Source: Acholoe squamosa
Taxonomy: Eukaryota > Annelida > Polychaeta > Phyllodocida > Polynoidae
DNA: 64,000 bases
Reading direction: 5' to 3'
Assembly: GCA_949317995.1 (NCBI GenBank)
Contig: OX439043.1
Span: 57,553,339 to 57,617,338 of the forward strand
Of the stretch, positions 31,216-42,510 are shown piece by piece. The notes beneath the pieces were generated by a model. That model saw only the letters and a list, made by a program, of their open reading frames with translations, made no database searches and was not told the origin of the DNA. How positions within the stretch are numbered: position 1 is the stretch's first letter; each line of letters starts with the position of its first letter. A program made the position numbers and the translations under genes.

Positions 31216-31849
31216 AGGCACAATGAGAAAAATGTTTCTCTCTTACCTAACTCTGAGATTTGATTCTAGATTATTTTTACTTTGCTCATTAGTGGTCTAA
31301 AATCACAGAAGGTGTGCAAATGGGAATTTTGGTGAAAGTCAGCCCCCTACACTTAGGATGTTGATTTTTCCCCAATTTCTTTTGGGTCATATTTTTGGGC
31401 TCAATGAGTTCTTGATGTTATATATGGGTTTTAGTGGATCAATATCAATATTCTGGGCTCCAGGGGGTTGAACATACCTAAAATTGACCCCTTTCAGCTT
31501 GGAAAATCAATAAAATCGACAAATTTCATCATTTTTTGTAGAATGAGGACTAGGTATGTGTCTGTCCACTTTTATTATGTAAATTATAGAGTCTTGTGGT
31601 GAAATAGAAGCAAAAATTATGTTCCTGGTCGGATTTTTTCTATTATTCTGGAGCATTTTACTTTTTGTAAAGTGGTCTGTCCGGGCTATAATTTGGTCAC
31701 TTGGCCTCCCCCCATTAAATAACTAAAAGTGAAATGGGTTCAATTATGCCTTAAAAGATTTGCTACATATTGGGGGTAAAGTATGTTGAAAACAAAATTT
31801 GATTTCCTCCATAAACTTCACTGTGAGGGAGCAATAAGTGATTTTCCTT

Positions 31850-32940
31850 GAAAATCCCCCTTTTTCCTTGTCCGGGCGAAAAATCATGTTCCTTCCCCTC
31901 CTGTGTAGGATTAACACATTTAACTATCCTAACTAAGTCAGTTATTTACCCCCTACATATACCTAAGTGCCCAATATATAGGGCAATGGATTACCGCCAT
32001 GGATATGACCCTAGCTGTCGAAATGGCGTAAAACAACTACTTACCTACCTACCTACTCTCCATCCTTTGCAGTAGCAGAGATGGGAAGTGCTATTTTGTC
32101 TGGGCGAAATCGTGTCCGGGCGAGTGACCATTGAATAACATGCCATGTTGAGGGGTTGATTTCCTACAGAAATTTAAATTTTATCTTAATGAAAATAACA
32201 GCTCTAGACCATTTAGACCTGTAGATTACAGAAATCACATTGTTATGTATGTCAGATGTGTCTTTTATATCATGAAATGAGTGTACTTATAATAAATGTT
32301 TGTAGAGATTCTTGGCATATGTCCGGGCGAATGACATTTGAGTAATAATTCATGTCGAGGGCTTGATTTTCTACAGAAACAATTGTCATATTACCATGAC
32401 AATCTCAGATCTAGACCATTTTGACCTGTAGATCATGAAAATAACATGTTTCTTTATGTCAGATGTGACCTTATTATCGTAAAATGAGAATACTTTTAAC
32501 GGTTTTTATCATGATTCTGCCTACATTTCTTGTCCTCACACAAAATTCAATATTCCTGCCCCTCCTCTGCACAATAGGGATATTCAAATATCCTAACTAT
32601 GCCTGTTATTTACCCCCTACATATACCTTAGTACTCAATGTATGGGACAATTGATTGCTGCTAAACCTTTGCAGTATCAGGGATGGGAAGTGCTTTTTTG
32701 TCCAGGTGAAATTGTGTCCGGGCGAGTGACCATTGAGTAACATGCCATGTTGAGGGTTTGATTTCCTACAGAAATAATCATTTTATCTCATTGAAGATCA
32801 CAGATCTGGACCATCTTGAGAAGTAGATGATGGAATTCACATTGTTATCTGTGTCAGCTGATTCCTTGCTATCATAAAATGAGCCTACCTTTAATGGAAT
32901 TTGATCACAATTCTGAACATAATGTCCAGGCGAGTGATGA
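31850..32940 (+). repeat. array of diverged about 205-bp modules
   Basis: Modules at about 32130-32335, 32336-32520 and 32730-32935 share GTCCGGGCGA(A/G)TGAC, TTTCCTACAGAAA, AGATCTGGACCAT-like, and ATGTCAGATGTG words. 31900-32060 and 32560-32690 share TATCCTAACTA and TTACCCCCTACATATACC. Diverged, non-coding. Confidence 0.6.
31989..32050 (+). mobile_element. SINE-like tail fragment
   Basis: CATGGATATGACCCTAGCTG and CGAAATGGCGTAAAAC, followed by CTTACCTACCTACC, match the end of the longer copy at 36630-36805. Confidence 0.5.
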
Positions 32941-33480
32941 ACTACAAGGTATTTTGAACAGAAATTACAGATTTTTCCCCCATCAAAACTATATACCACC
33001 TGAAAGTACATGCCGTGGGCATTGTATTCCATATAATCAATAGTTCCTACCATAGTCTGTTCAGCTTTTATATAAAACAGAAAGAAATGAATATCTTAGA
33101 ATCTGAGATTTACTTGAATTCCAGGCTAGGCCCTATAGGAAAATGACCTGAGGGAAATGCAAAAAGCCTGTTACGTCTGACTACAATACTCCCAACCCAA
33201 CTATTAGACCCAGTACTACAAGCAAAATCATAATAACAGTGGACCAGAAGCATATCATAGGTCATTTTGAATCAATAAAGGGAAAATACCCCGAATGGTC
33301 ACTCGGGAGGACATTGTTTCCAGGTAGATAGGTCCTGGGCATTGCCATAGCAACGGTTTTCATATTTAACTCATAATATTTCATGTGCAGTTACCCCAAG
33401 ACCTATACACTATCCACAAAAAATATTTTTGAGATACTACATAATTTTTTCTCAGACCTCTCAAAACTCCACCAAGGCCT
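32910..33480 (+). repeat. diverged direct duplication, copy 2
   Basis: Partner of 28070-28740, in the same order and orientation. It follows three copies of the 205-bp module. Confidence 0.65.
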
Positions 33481-33586
33481 ATTTGCACACTTTCTATGAT
33501 TTTTGACCTAGTGCATCACCCTATGGTGAATTTCTACCATCCTAACCTTGCTTTTACTACCTGTAAAACCCACCAGAAGTGTTCAG

Positions 33587-33680
33587 GGCGAAAAACTGAC
33601 ATGATGGGCGAAAAACTGACATGATGGGCAAAAAACTGACATGCTGGGCGAAAAACTGACATGATGGGCTAAAAAACTGA
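33587..33680 (+). repeat. 20-bp tandem repeat GGGCGAAAAACTGACATGAT
   Basis: Five tandem copies of the unit seen at 31145; two more copies lie at 33835-33872. Flanking sequence after both arrays (CTCTGA..TTTGATTCTAGA) is also shared, so the arrays were duplicated with their surroundings. Confidence 0.8.
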
Positions 33681-34285
33681 CACAATAAGAAAGGTGTCTC
33701 TTTCTTCTCCACCTCTGAACTTTGATTCTAGACTATTTATACATTTACTTAACCCACTAGTACATTACCCTATAGTGAATTTCTGCCATCCTAACATTAT
33801 TTTTACTACCTGTAAACCCATCAGAAGTGCTCAGAGCAAAAAACTGACATGATGGGCGAAAAACTGACATGCAACCTCAATTGATTACCAAAGCAACCAT
33901 GGCCATATTTAAGACACCTCTATTTGAAACAAATTATGGAACCTTGACCCCATGGACCTTAGTTATGTACATGCAAGATATGGAGGTCCTAGGACAGATA
34001 TAAAATAGGGATGTAAGTCTTCAGGTTTTATCAGGATTTCCTGATTTCTGAAATTTTTGAATGACATTTTTTCTCCTTATACAAGTGGTAAGGAGGACTG
34101 TTTGGGAATAAACTAATGGCTTTTATATCAAGTAAATGTATTGCTTCCTGATTTTTGCCCATTCCTAACTTACATCCCTGTATAAAAAAAAGTAGGCTCC
34201 ATGTCAGATTTCGCCATCAGTTATGCATCACTATCAGGAGACAAGGTATTATACCTTCCATTGGTGCACCAGTGAAAAACTATTA

Positions 34286-34450
34286 CAGTGAAACTTCATT
34301 ATAAGGAGCTCTGGTCTCAGGAGATCTTGCTTATAAGGAGCATATTTGTCCAGCACCAATCTTTTCCCATACATTTCTATAGTAATACACCTCCCTTATA
34401 ATGAGACAGTCTTAACTGTAAACTCGGTTATAAGGAGTTAATTTTGGCAC
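34286..34450 (+). mobile_element. pogo/Tigger-like terminal fragment
   Basis: CAGTGAAACTTCATTATAAG and repeated TTATAAGGAG words (also CTCGGTTATAAGGAGTTAAT) resemble termini of pogo/Tigger-type elements, whose ends begin CAGT. The second end is not visible. Confidence 0.4.
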
Positions 34451-34454
34451 ATCC

Positions 34455-35230
34455 AGGATATCATACAGGTAAGTCCCAACACCTCCCAGGGACTCTCTTT
34501 GATGTATCCCGCCCCTACTGCGGCCCAAAAGGCCAGGGGTGAGGCTAGAGCCGTTCTAAACACCTCCCAGGGCATACCTTTGATGCGCCCCCATGCAGCC
34601 CACAAGGCGAGGGGAGAGGCTAGGGCCGCTCTAAACACCTCCCAGGGCATACCTTTGATGCGCCCCCCTGCAGCCCACAAGGCCAGGGGAGAGGCTAGGG
34701 CCGCTCTAAACACCTCCCAGGGCATACCTTTGATGCGCCCCCCTGCAGCCCACAAGGCCAGGGGAGAGGCTAGGGCCGCTCTAAACACCTCCCAGGGCAT
34801 TCCTTTGATGGCCCCCGCCCCTACTGCGGCCCACAAGGCCAGGGGAGAGGCTAGGGCCGTTCTAACATCTCCCAGGGCATACCTTGGATGCCTCCCGCCC
34901 CTACTGCGGCCCACAAGGTCAGGGGAGAGACGAGAGCCGTTCTAACACCTCCCATGCATTCCGCCCCTACTGCGACTCACAAGGCGCAAGGAGTGGATAG
35001 GGTCGTTCTAGCACCCCACAGGGCTTCCTTTAGATGTACCCCACCTCTACTGCGACTCACAAGGCCAGGGGAAAGGCTATGGCCGTTCTAACATCTCCCA
35101 GGGTCTACCTTTGATGCCTCCCGCCCCTACTGCGGCCCACAAAGCCAGGGGAGACACTAGGGCCGTTCTAACACCTCCGAGGCCTCCCTTTAATTGATGC
35201 CTCCCACCCCTGGGGGCTTGATGGATTTTG
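34455..35230 (+). repeat. GC-rich minisatellite, about 75-80-bp unit
   Basis: Unit contains AACACCTCCCAGGGCATACC, CCCACAAGGCCAGGGGAGAG and GCTAGGGCCG. About ten copies, tight on the left and diverged to the right. It keeps long open frames on both strands (34438-34914 minus, 34499-34945 plus) only because the unit lacks stops; not regarded as coding. Confidence 0.85.
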
Positions 35231-36250
35231 GTGAATCGGCAGATTTTTTTCGACCCCCAGCCACCACCATGACAAATAGGGCCTATTGATCGCAACCCCC
35301 CCAGCAACTGATTTTGCAAAATGACCCCCAAAAACCGCCCCCCCCCCCCCTTTGAATCCGCCTGTTACGGTAACAAGGGGCTGTCCATAAATTACGTCAC
35401 ACAGGAGGGGGTATACTTTCTGATTGTGACAAAGTGTGGCCGGGGGGGGGGTGTCATTTGTTTGACGTCACATTTTCAAAACACCTCCCAGGGCATACCT
35501 TTGATGCGCCCCCCTGCAGCCCACAAGGCCAGGGGAGAGGCTAGGGCCGCTCTAAACACCTCCCAGGGCATTCCTTTGATGGCCCCCGCCCCTACTGCGG
35601 CCCACAAGGCCAGGGGAGAGGCTAGGGCCGTTCTAACATCTCCCAGGGCATACCTTGGATGCCTCCCGCCCCTACTGCGGCCCACAAGGTCAGGGGAGAG
35701 ACGAGAGCCGTTCTAACACCTCCCATGCATTCCGCCCCTACTGCGACTCACAAGGCGCAAGGAGTGGATAGGGTCGTTCTAGCACCCCACAGGGCTTCCT
35801 TTAGATGTACCCCACCTCTACTGCGACTCACAAGGCCAGGGGAAAGGCTATGGCCGTTCTAACATCTCCCAGGGTCTACCTTTGATGCCTCCCGCCCCTA
35901 CTGCGGCCCACAAAGCCAGGGGAGACACTAGGGCCGTTCTAACACCTCCGAGGCCTCCCTTTAATTGATGCCTCCCACCCCTGGGGGCTTGATGGATTTT
36001 GGTGAATCGGCAGATTTTTTTCGACCCCCAGCCACCACCATGACAAATAGGGCCTATTGATCGCAACCCCCCCAGCAACTGATTTTGCAAAATGACCCCC
36101 AAAAACCGCCCCCCCCCCCTTTGAATCCGCCTGTTACGGTAACAAGGGGCTGTCCATAAATTACGTCACACAGGAGGGGGTATACTTTCTGATTGTGACA
36201 AAGTGTGGCCGGGGGGGGGGTGTCATTTGTTTGACGTCACATTTTCAAAA
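34709..36250 (+). repeat. 771-bp tandem duplication, two near-identical copies
   Basis: 34709-35479 and 35480-36250 are the same sequence, including identical 84- and 67-codon frames displaced by 771 bases. Differences are confined to homopolymer lengths (C-run near 35340 versus 36110, G-run near 35442 versus 36211). The unit spans the end of the minisatellite plus an insertion-like GGGGCTGTCCATAAATTACG segment. Confidence 0.92.
35379..35478. mobile_element. GGGGCTGTCCATAAATTACG repeat, copy 1
   Basis: Starts AAGGGGCTGTCCATAAATTA and ends TTGACGTCACATTTTC, with internal GACAAAGTGTGGCCG and a G-run. A second copy at 36150-36250 arises from the 771-bp duplication. Diverged relatives lie at 44803, 46503 and 47931. 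Confidence 0.55.
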
Positions 36251-36309
36251 ATTAATTTCAAGACCTACATTAAAGACATGCTAGATATGTTAGCTAGAAG
36301 GGGACTACA

Positions 36310-36466
36310 TGGAGTAATAGATGAATACATGTCAATTAGGTAGTAGATAGACTTTAGTTGAACTCTGAGGTACAAGCATGTGCATCATGATGGTGAGATA
36401 CTTATCCCTGTAGTGCCGGCGATAGTTAGTCCACCTGCAGCTAGTCGGCAGCACGATACTACAACA
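36310..36466 (-). repeat. gypsy 3' LTR
   Basis: TG..CA repeat matching 40436-40592 with scattered substitutions and a short indel (CTCTGAGG versus CTCTGATTGAGG). Confidence 0.88.
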
Positions 36467-36629
36467 TCCCCCTTTTTCTCAGATAAACATCAGAATGATA
36501 TTTGGAGTTCGTAGTCTATAAGGAATTGTAATAAAGCTCTTTTATGAAAGTCACAACTACTTACCTATTATGGTAACATATGAGTCTCTTTTACCTGGTG
36601 TATTGTCATATGTCTATGAGCGGGCTTCC

Positions 36630-36805
36630 CTAGCCCACTTAAAAGGGTCTATATCTCCTCTTTCCTATCCCCTCGGATGTGTGTGGTGCACATATTTGCG
36701 GGCACCAACACATTCCTCTGTGAAATTGCGTAATATAGTTCTCACCATGAATATGACCTTAGCTGTCGAAATGGCGTTAAACATCTATTACTTACTTACT
36801 TATGT
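36630..36805 (+). mobile_element. SINE-like repeat inside the gypsy internal region
   Basis: CTAGCCCACTTAAAAGGGTC to TAGCTGTCGAAATGGCGTTA then (CTTA)n. Shares about 130 bp with 63865-64000 and its tail with 31989-32050. Three dispersed copies with a simple-repeat 3' end point to a SINE. No clear tRNA box was found. Confidence 0.65.
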
Positions 36806-37154
36806 CTATGAGTATGAGTTTCAACAAGTCTCTTAATGTAAGTGAACTGAAACATGATGTACTTTGATATAACCTTAATCTACTCTAGAAAACATAGGGT
36901 AGACTGCCGTTGTTTTACTCCACCTGGAGGCTTTATTCTGGCCTCTGGCTGGTAGGCAATCCCTGACTGACTAGTCCTGATATCGTGCTGGTGTTTTGAT
37001 AGCACGACCAGCTCTGCTAGTGCGGACCTCACTTCTAGGACTTTCCGGGGCTTTCTGTGGTGTGAGTTGTGCCAGTGGAGCTTTCTGTGGTGTGAGTTGT
37101 GCCAGTTTATTGGTTCTGGGCCTAGTCTCTTTTCTAGTGACATTCTCCCCCTTT

Positions 37155-38105
37155 TCACCATTTGCTGGGGAGGTGGCGTCTTTTGGGCATGCACACCTTC
37201 ACGGAGATGACGTCTGTTGCGCCGCAGTGTGCTGCCACTTGGTGTGTTAACCATGTATGAGGGGGGCTCAGCCCTCTTTTCCATGACTGTCCCTGGCAGC
37301 CATGTCTTGGAGGCCTTGTCTTGGATGTAAAAATCCTGCTCAGGGTATAAGGGTGGCAGAGGTTGACTGCTGTCTGGTCGTATTGCTCTTTGGCCTTGTC
37401 TCGCCTCTCTTCCAGCCTATGTTTGATGTCTTGGTCAATAGCAGCCTGATGTGCGGGTAACATAGTAGCTACCTGCTTTCCCAGCAACATCTCAGCCGGT
37501 GATGGCAAGCGGCTTTCAACTGGGGTAGCCCGTAGCATCAGCAGGGCTTCCTGGATACTTCCTTTTGGCTTGATGCACTTTTTGATGACTGGCTTTACAT
37601 AGCGTACTTGACGCTCAATATACCCATTGGACTGGGCGTAGTGTGGGGATGATGTATGCTTTATTCCCCATCGCTGGCAAAACTCCTTATAAAGGTCTCA
37701 CTAGCATATTGTGGGATGTTATCTAACCTGATCTCATCTGGTCTTCCAAAGGTGCAGCAGGCCTCCTCCACTACATCTTTTACAACCTCAGAAGTCACTG
37801 AAGGTTCTAATTATTTGACAATCTGATCACGAAATTTTGAGTAATAGTCTGAAATGAGAATAAATTGACGTCCTTTGATCGCGAATAAATCTGTCCCGAT
37901 TATCTGCCATGCACGGGCAGGGGTTTCACTTGGCAACATTGGTTCCTTTTGATTAGCGTCTTGATCCTCTTGGTATGCACTACAACCCTGGACCACTTTC
38001 TCAATGTTGGCATTGATCCGTGGCCAGTAGACTGTGCCTCAGGCCAGCAACCTTGTCTTTTCTATGCCTAGATGAGCACGGTGGAGTTGCTCATCTAGGC
38101 ATAGA
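37155..38105 (-). pseudogene. gypsy integrase, broken
   Basis: Pieces in order: LHRAHLGIEKTRLLA (zinc-binding HHCC domain, with the second Cys replaced in CSAYQ), a stop, then WQIIGTDLF and LISDYYSKF around the first two catalytic Asp residues (37811-37996). Then PSPAEMLLGK and RRDKAKEQYDQTA near the C-terminal end (37155-37538). Multiple frame breaks make it non-functional. Confidence 0.8.
38061..38105. repeat. 18-bp perfect hairpin within gypsy integrase
   Basis: TCTATGCCTAGATGAGCA (38061-38078) and TGCTCATCTAGGCATAGA (38088-38105) around a 9-nt loop. It falls in the HHCC coding region and probably arose by local inverted duplication. Confidence 0.85.
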
Positions 38106-38113
38106 ATGTCCTT

Positions 38114-38530
38114 CTACATTGTTTCTTGCAAGATGACCTGCTTTCCTTTGAACGGGATCCCATCATCAAGGCCAATCACATCTCTGAATGACCAGAATAT
38201 ACGGAGGTCAGCCGGTAAGTCAGATATCTTTAATGGCCATCTATGATATACAGCCTCTGCTAGAGCGTTCAAGACAGGGCACCGCTGGGTCTCCCTTCGG
38301 TGTTGTGCCTGTTTGTCGGTACTGAAGCTAATGAGATCAATTGACACTCCAGCGACACGTATATCTAGTTTGACTTCCAACTTGTTATTGGGATTTGGGA
38401 GGCATGATAGCGTGTCTGATAGGACCATCTCGTCCCCTGGTCGGTATGTCACACTGTAGTCCGGGCTTGTGGTCCGATACAATGTAAAAGGATCTCCCAT
38501 ACAGGTATGTGTGGAACCTTTCAACACCAT
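38114..38530 (-). pseudogene. gypsy RNase H end / linker to integrase
   Basis: SVTYRPGDEMVLSDTLSCLP corresponds to the end of the RNase H domain (usual form 'GKDMVLADTLSRAP'). Downstream linker contains DLPADLRIFWSFRDVIGLDD. The upstream RT and most of RNase H are absent. Confidence 0.7.
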
Positions 38531-38533
38531 GTA

Positions 38534-38760
38534 CTATGGCCTGAGGCCCTTGGTGTCGTCTATGCCAGTACAGTTTACCTTGATAGTCGTAAATGCTTCA
38601 TCGCAGGATATGGTATCAGTGCATTTGTCGGACATTTTAATGCTATAGAAACTTTCTGTATATTCGCCTGTGTCACTCACATCAGATGTATCGGATGAGT
38701 CATCTTTATGTGCAGTTACAGCATGCACCTTTTTCTTATGCTTACTGGTATTTGATGACT
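38534..38760 (-). repeat. duplicated gag-protease segment inside the gypsy element
   Basis: About 220 bp nearly identical to 39140-39365: same HAVTAHKDDSSDTSD coding stretch. It joins abruptly at about 38530 to the end of RNase H. The sequence between the copies (38765-39010) is unrelated to gypsy coding. Confidence 0.85.
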
Positions 38761-39012
38761 GTTTTTGTCTTGAGTTGGCTACTGTGAATCATGATACATA
38801 CTTACTAGTAGATGTTGTAAATGGATTTAGGAGTCATTAGGATATAGTTAAGAAGTATATCCAGTTGGTATCTGAATTTTGAGCAGGGAGTAACACAAAT
38901 TACAACAGATTATCTTTGAACGCTTATAAAAACGGACCCGCTAGGAGTTGCTGCATATGTCGGGTGTTTTTACGTAGCCAAGACATTGCCCTTTGAATGT
39001 AGTAAAGTTGTT

Positions 39013-39561
39013 TTAGCTTATTTTGAGTTTCACTGTTTTTGCTTTGTCAGGGCCAAAAGTACCACATTCAAAAATTTGGCCCATCTGCCTGAAGGTATGT
39101 ATTGGTAATGCATTGCCCTGAGCTCTGATATCCAATTTAAGCCTGAGGCCCTTGGTGTCGTCTATGCCAGTACAGTTTACCTTGATAGTCGTAAATGCTT
39201 CATCGCAGGATATGGTATCAGTGCATTTGTCGGACATTTTAATGCTATAGAAACTTTCTGTATATTCGCCTGTGTCACTCACATCAGATGTATCGGATGA
39301 GTCATCTTTATGTGCAGTTACAGCATGCACCTTTTTCTTATGCTTACTGGTATTTGATGACTGTTTTTGGGGCTTGGGTTTATCATCCCGCTTCCTGTCC
39401 TTATCGCTCTTGCTCTTGGACTGCAATCTACAATAATCAACCCAGTGCCCTCGTCTGCCACATCCGACACACTCGTCTTCGTATGCAGGACACTTGTGGT
39501 ACTCGTGCGCAAGACAGCAGTTCCCACAGGGTTTACGTTTGGAAATGTGGTCCACAGTCAT
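39013..39561 (-). pseudogene. gypsy zinc-knuckle and protease region, protease inactive
   Basis: Two Cys/His motifs: CGNCCLAHEYHKC and the canonical CCHC CVGCGRRGHWVDYC. A Lys-rich linker follows, then a protease-like segment where the expected DTGAQ reads DIRAQ (in KLDIRAQGNALP), so the catalytic triplet is lost. The reading frame stops shortly after. Confidence 0.75.
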
Positions 39562-39717
39562 GTTGGTCAGGCTCTCCTTGAGTGTCTTGAGTTGCTTTGA
39601 GCCTTTGTCGGCAGCCTCGTGCCATCGAACAATGTTGTCTCTTGGAGTGTTAATGTCTTATCTTTGTCTAGGAGAACTAGTCGGAACTCTTCTAGTGGAG
39701 TGCTCGCGATGACTAAC

Positions 39718-40092
39718 TCAATGACTCGCTCTTCTAGTTCTTTTGTCTTCAAACTCGTATAGAAGTGCTTGTGTACGTGCTCGCGTAACAAAAGCATCAA
39801 GTGACTCTGTGGTCTTCTGCCTGTATTGCATGAGGCTCAAACGCTCAATACGGAAATTCACGGCAACCCTCAACTGTTTTTGGAAGAGCTCCCACAATTT
39901 CTCTGGTTTCTTAGAATCTGCGGCATTTAGACCGGATACGTTAATCTGTCGCAAACCTTCTTCCCTGGCTATTTTTGCAGCATCAGTAACCTCATTGTCC
40001 TCACAGACCAAGAGTAACCTCTGCTTAAACAGTTTGAATGTCTCTACTATGTCAGCAGCATCCCAATTCATAGAAGGATATTTGGTAGCCAT
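39718..40092 (-). CDS. gypsy gag, N-terminal part
   Basis: Starts MATKYPSMNWDAADIVETFK, the usual opening of gag in gypsy elements of the K02A2.6-like/Mag group. It contains PEKLWELFQKQL and a capsid-like ESLDAFVTRARTQALLYEF, then loses frame; the next piece (39567-39800) continues in another frame with EERVIELVIAST. Confidence 0.75.
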   Translation of the reverse strand: MATKYPSMNWDAADIVETFKLFKQRLLLVCEDNEVTDAAKIAREEGLRQINVSGLNAADSKKPEKLWELFQKQLRVAVNFRIERLSLMQYRQKTTESLDAFVTRARTQALLYEFEDKRTRRASH

Positions 40093-40435
40093 TTCTATTC
40101 ACTAGTTTGTGTATTGGACACTGCAGCTACTAATGGCAATGTCCTAACTAGCACATGAAAAAATGACAGTCCTGGTATTAAACCCAGTATCAATATAGGA
40201 TGACACTCAGTTTGTAGGTATAGTTGGATTTACACTGAACTGGTCCTATTGGCTACCGGTATAGGTAAATCATTGGATGAAGTGTAGATCTAGACTGGTG
40301 TAGTCTAGAACCATCCTAGGGCCAGGCACAAAATGTGGGGAAAATGAAAGTTGCTCTACTCACAACATCTGGTGTCCCACGATGTCAGTATGTGGCACAC
40401 AATTGTCTTCAGATATCCTTTACCGCTAGCCACCA

Positions 40436-40592
40436 TGAAGTAATAGATGAACACATGTCGATTGGGTAGTAGATAGACTGTAGTTAAACTCTGATTGAGG
40501 TACAAGCATGTGCGTCATGATCGTGAGATACCGATCCCCGTAGTTCCGGTGATAGTCCACCTGCCGCTAGTCAGCAGCACGATACTACAACA
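40436..40592 (-). repeat. gypsy 5' LTR
   Basis: Partner of 36310-36466; the primer-binding site adjoins its inner edge. Confidence 0.88.
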
Positions 40593-40639
40593 CTACAGAA
40601 GGTCAGCACTGAAATGGTAGTTGTGAAATTCGAGGGCTG

Positions 40640-42510
40640 TGCCCCCAACTCCCTACATGCCCATAGTCAGGTAACATTCTATTTTACCCCTAAACCGCTG
40701 TTACTCGGGTAAAAAAAAATTCCCACCATTGTAACTCAGCATCCATCTTCCTCAGTATACGGTTCCAGGAGCCTGACTGGACACACTTCAAACACAGTGG
40801 CTCCCTCCAGAAGCTTCACAAATACGGTTCCTCCCACACAGCCTTCAAATTCAAATATTTCACTATAATTCAAATCACCAGTAGCACCACCGACAAGCAC
40901 CCTTTCATGTGCCAAATCAGAGGTTCTACCTTAGCTCGAAATTCCCAAACTCTGGCTTCTGAGATCCTCAAAACTCAGCCACACATCTAGTTGCAGGACC
41001 AATATCAGGAATGGACGGATGAACTTAATTATAGGCAAAGCTATCCGCAATGGTGACCAAGGGCCCCTCTAGGCCTGCAAAATACAGGCAGAATAGGAGC
41101 TCAACTTCTAAGTCCTATTAATTCTCCGCAGCTGGGCCAAGTGTCCACATACGGGAATCTTCATGTGGTTTGAATTATGCTGGCCACATAGCATATCTCA
41201 GTAATTTCTTTCAGGAAGATTTTGTCTTTACAACAGAAGATAACATTTCAACAAAATTCTGCTATCTTAAGGCCATATACGTTAAAGACATTACCCGATC
41301 TGCAAAAATTCTTGGCTTGTCCAATTCTGCTGAAATCAAAAAGGAGGGTAAGAGCATTCAGATCCTAGACAGAGACGAATAGGACAGGATCAAACCAACT
41401 ATCATGCTCAAGTTACTCAGGTGTAAGTTTGCCCCAGACACTTGGACTGGTCAAGTTCTGGCCACTTCACACCCTCTTCCACTAGTTGAAGCCACGGTCA
41501 GTAGGTGTTGGGGAGGTGGCGCCCCCTTAAGGTTTAAGAAAAACACCATTTATGACGATGGATCACCATTGAGAGGCAGCAATCTTCATGGTCGCATAAT
41601 TCAAGGAATCAGATCCAAGCTTATAGAATTAGAGGCTTCCTCCCCTTCTTACTAGATTACTCCCTACTCACTTGTTTTAATGCAAATATGGCTGCTAACT
41701 ACTCAGACCAACACTGCAATCTACCCCCTACATGCTTGTGGATTGGGGACACCAGACTCAGGCGAGTTTTCACAAGGCTTCAAAACAGGTGTGATGCTGA
41801 GATTACCTCATTTCTCAAGAGGAAAGCTCAAATTCTAGACTTCCTTGATCTCCTTGAGTGTTTCCTGTTGGCTTCCCATTAAGATATTGTGCTGGTCACT
41901 TCAGGCTTATTTGATATCGTTTCTGAGGATCAAGGCATATACTCCTTTTCTGCCCCGATTTGAAAGCATTGTCAGATTTATACCCCATTGCCTACTTCAC
42001 CCGTGTTTTTAATATTAATTTGGCTACTGTGAACAATGTGCACTATTAAGATAGAGACCAACCAAGGCTAGACAGACTATTGGTTAGGCTCAACTACCAA
42101 ATTGTTAGGAGAAATAAAGATTTGTCTGTGTCCACGCCACATATTCACACAGTTATAGGGAGTAAAGCATTTAAATTAAAATCAAATCAACTGATCCCTA
42201 AATATCACCTACTTAGGGATGGTCTTAAACCAAATCACACCTTCAAAACCAAGATTGCCCTCATGATCGCCAAGGCAATTAATAATTCCCTGGTTTATGT
42301 GCCTCCTCCTGAAATGGAAGTCCAATTCACTGTCAGAATTACTGACAGGCCTAGGGATAATCCTGTCTGCCAGGAAAACAAGGACTCTAGGCCTCATGGT
42401 GTTTCTCTAGATCATAGCCACCACCTTCATTCTGATTCCCCGCCTCCCCATAAAAGGCTAAATTCTAGATACCAAGAGTCTTTTGATCTTAGTTCCAAAA
42501 TTAGACCGTG
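40640..42510 (+). pseudogene. decayed LINE ORF1 with SGNH-esterase traces
   Basis: Open pieces in shifting frames. LWIGDTRLRRVF at about 41732 resembles the 'GDSHLRR' block of esterase-type ORF1 proteins of CR1/L2 LINEs (Ser changed to Thr). DIVLVTSGLFDI and HLLRDGLKPN (usual form 'DGLHPN', catalytic His lost) follow in order, then a Pro/His-rich tail. Stops and frameshifts throughout. Upstream of the endonuclease at 43204, as expected for ORF1. Confidence 0.5.

Larger units (their letters stand above)
36310..40592 (-). mobile_element. Ty3/gypsy LTR retrotransposon, internally deleted
   Basis: 157-bp LTRs (36310-36466 and 40436-40592) begin TG and end CA. They are flanked by a 5-bp duplication CTACA (36305-36309 and 40593-40597). 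On the minus strand a primer-binding site starts TGGTGGCTAGCGG right after the 5' LTR (the right one), and a polypurine tract AAAAAGGGGGA precedes the 3' LTR (the left one). Gag, zinc-knuckle, protease-like, end of RNase H and integrase coding pieces are present in gypsy order, but the reverse transcriptase is missing. At 4.3 kb it could move only with help. LTRs differ at several positions, so it is older than the Penelope-like copy. Confidence 0.9.

Noticed and set aside
34438-34914. 158-aa minus-strand frame with repeated GMPWEVFRAALASPLALWA
   Set aside because: A product of the 75-80-bp minisatellite; an equally long frame exists on the other strand.
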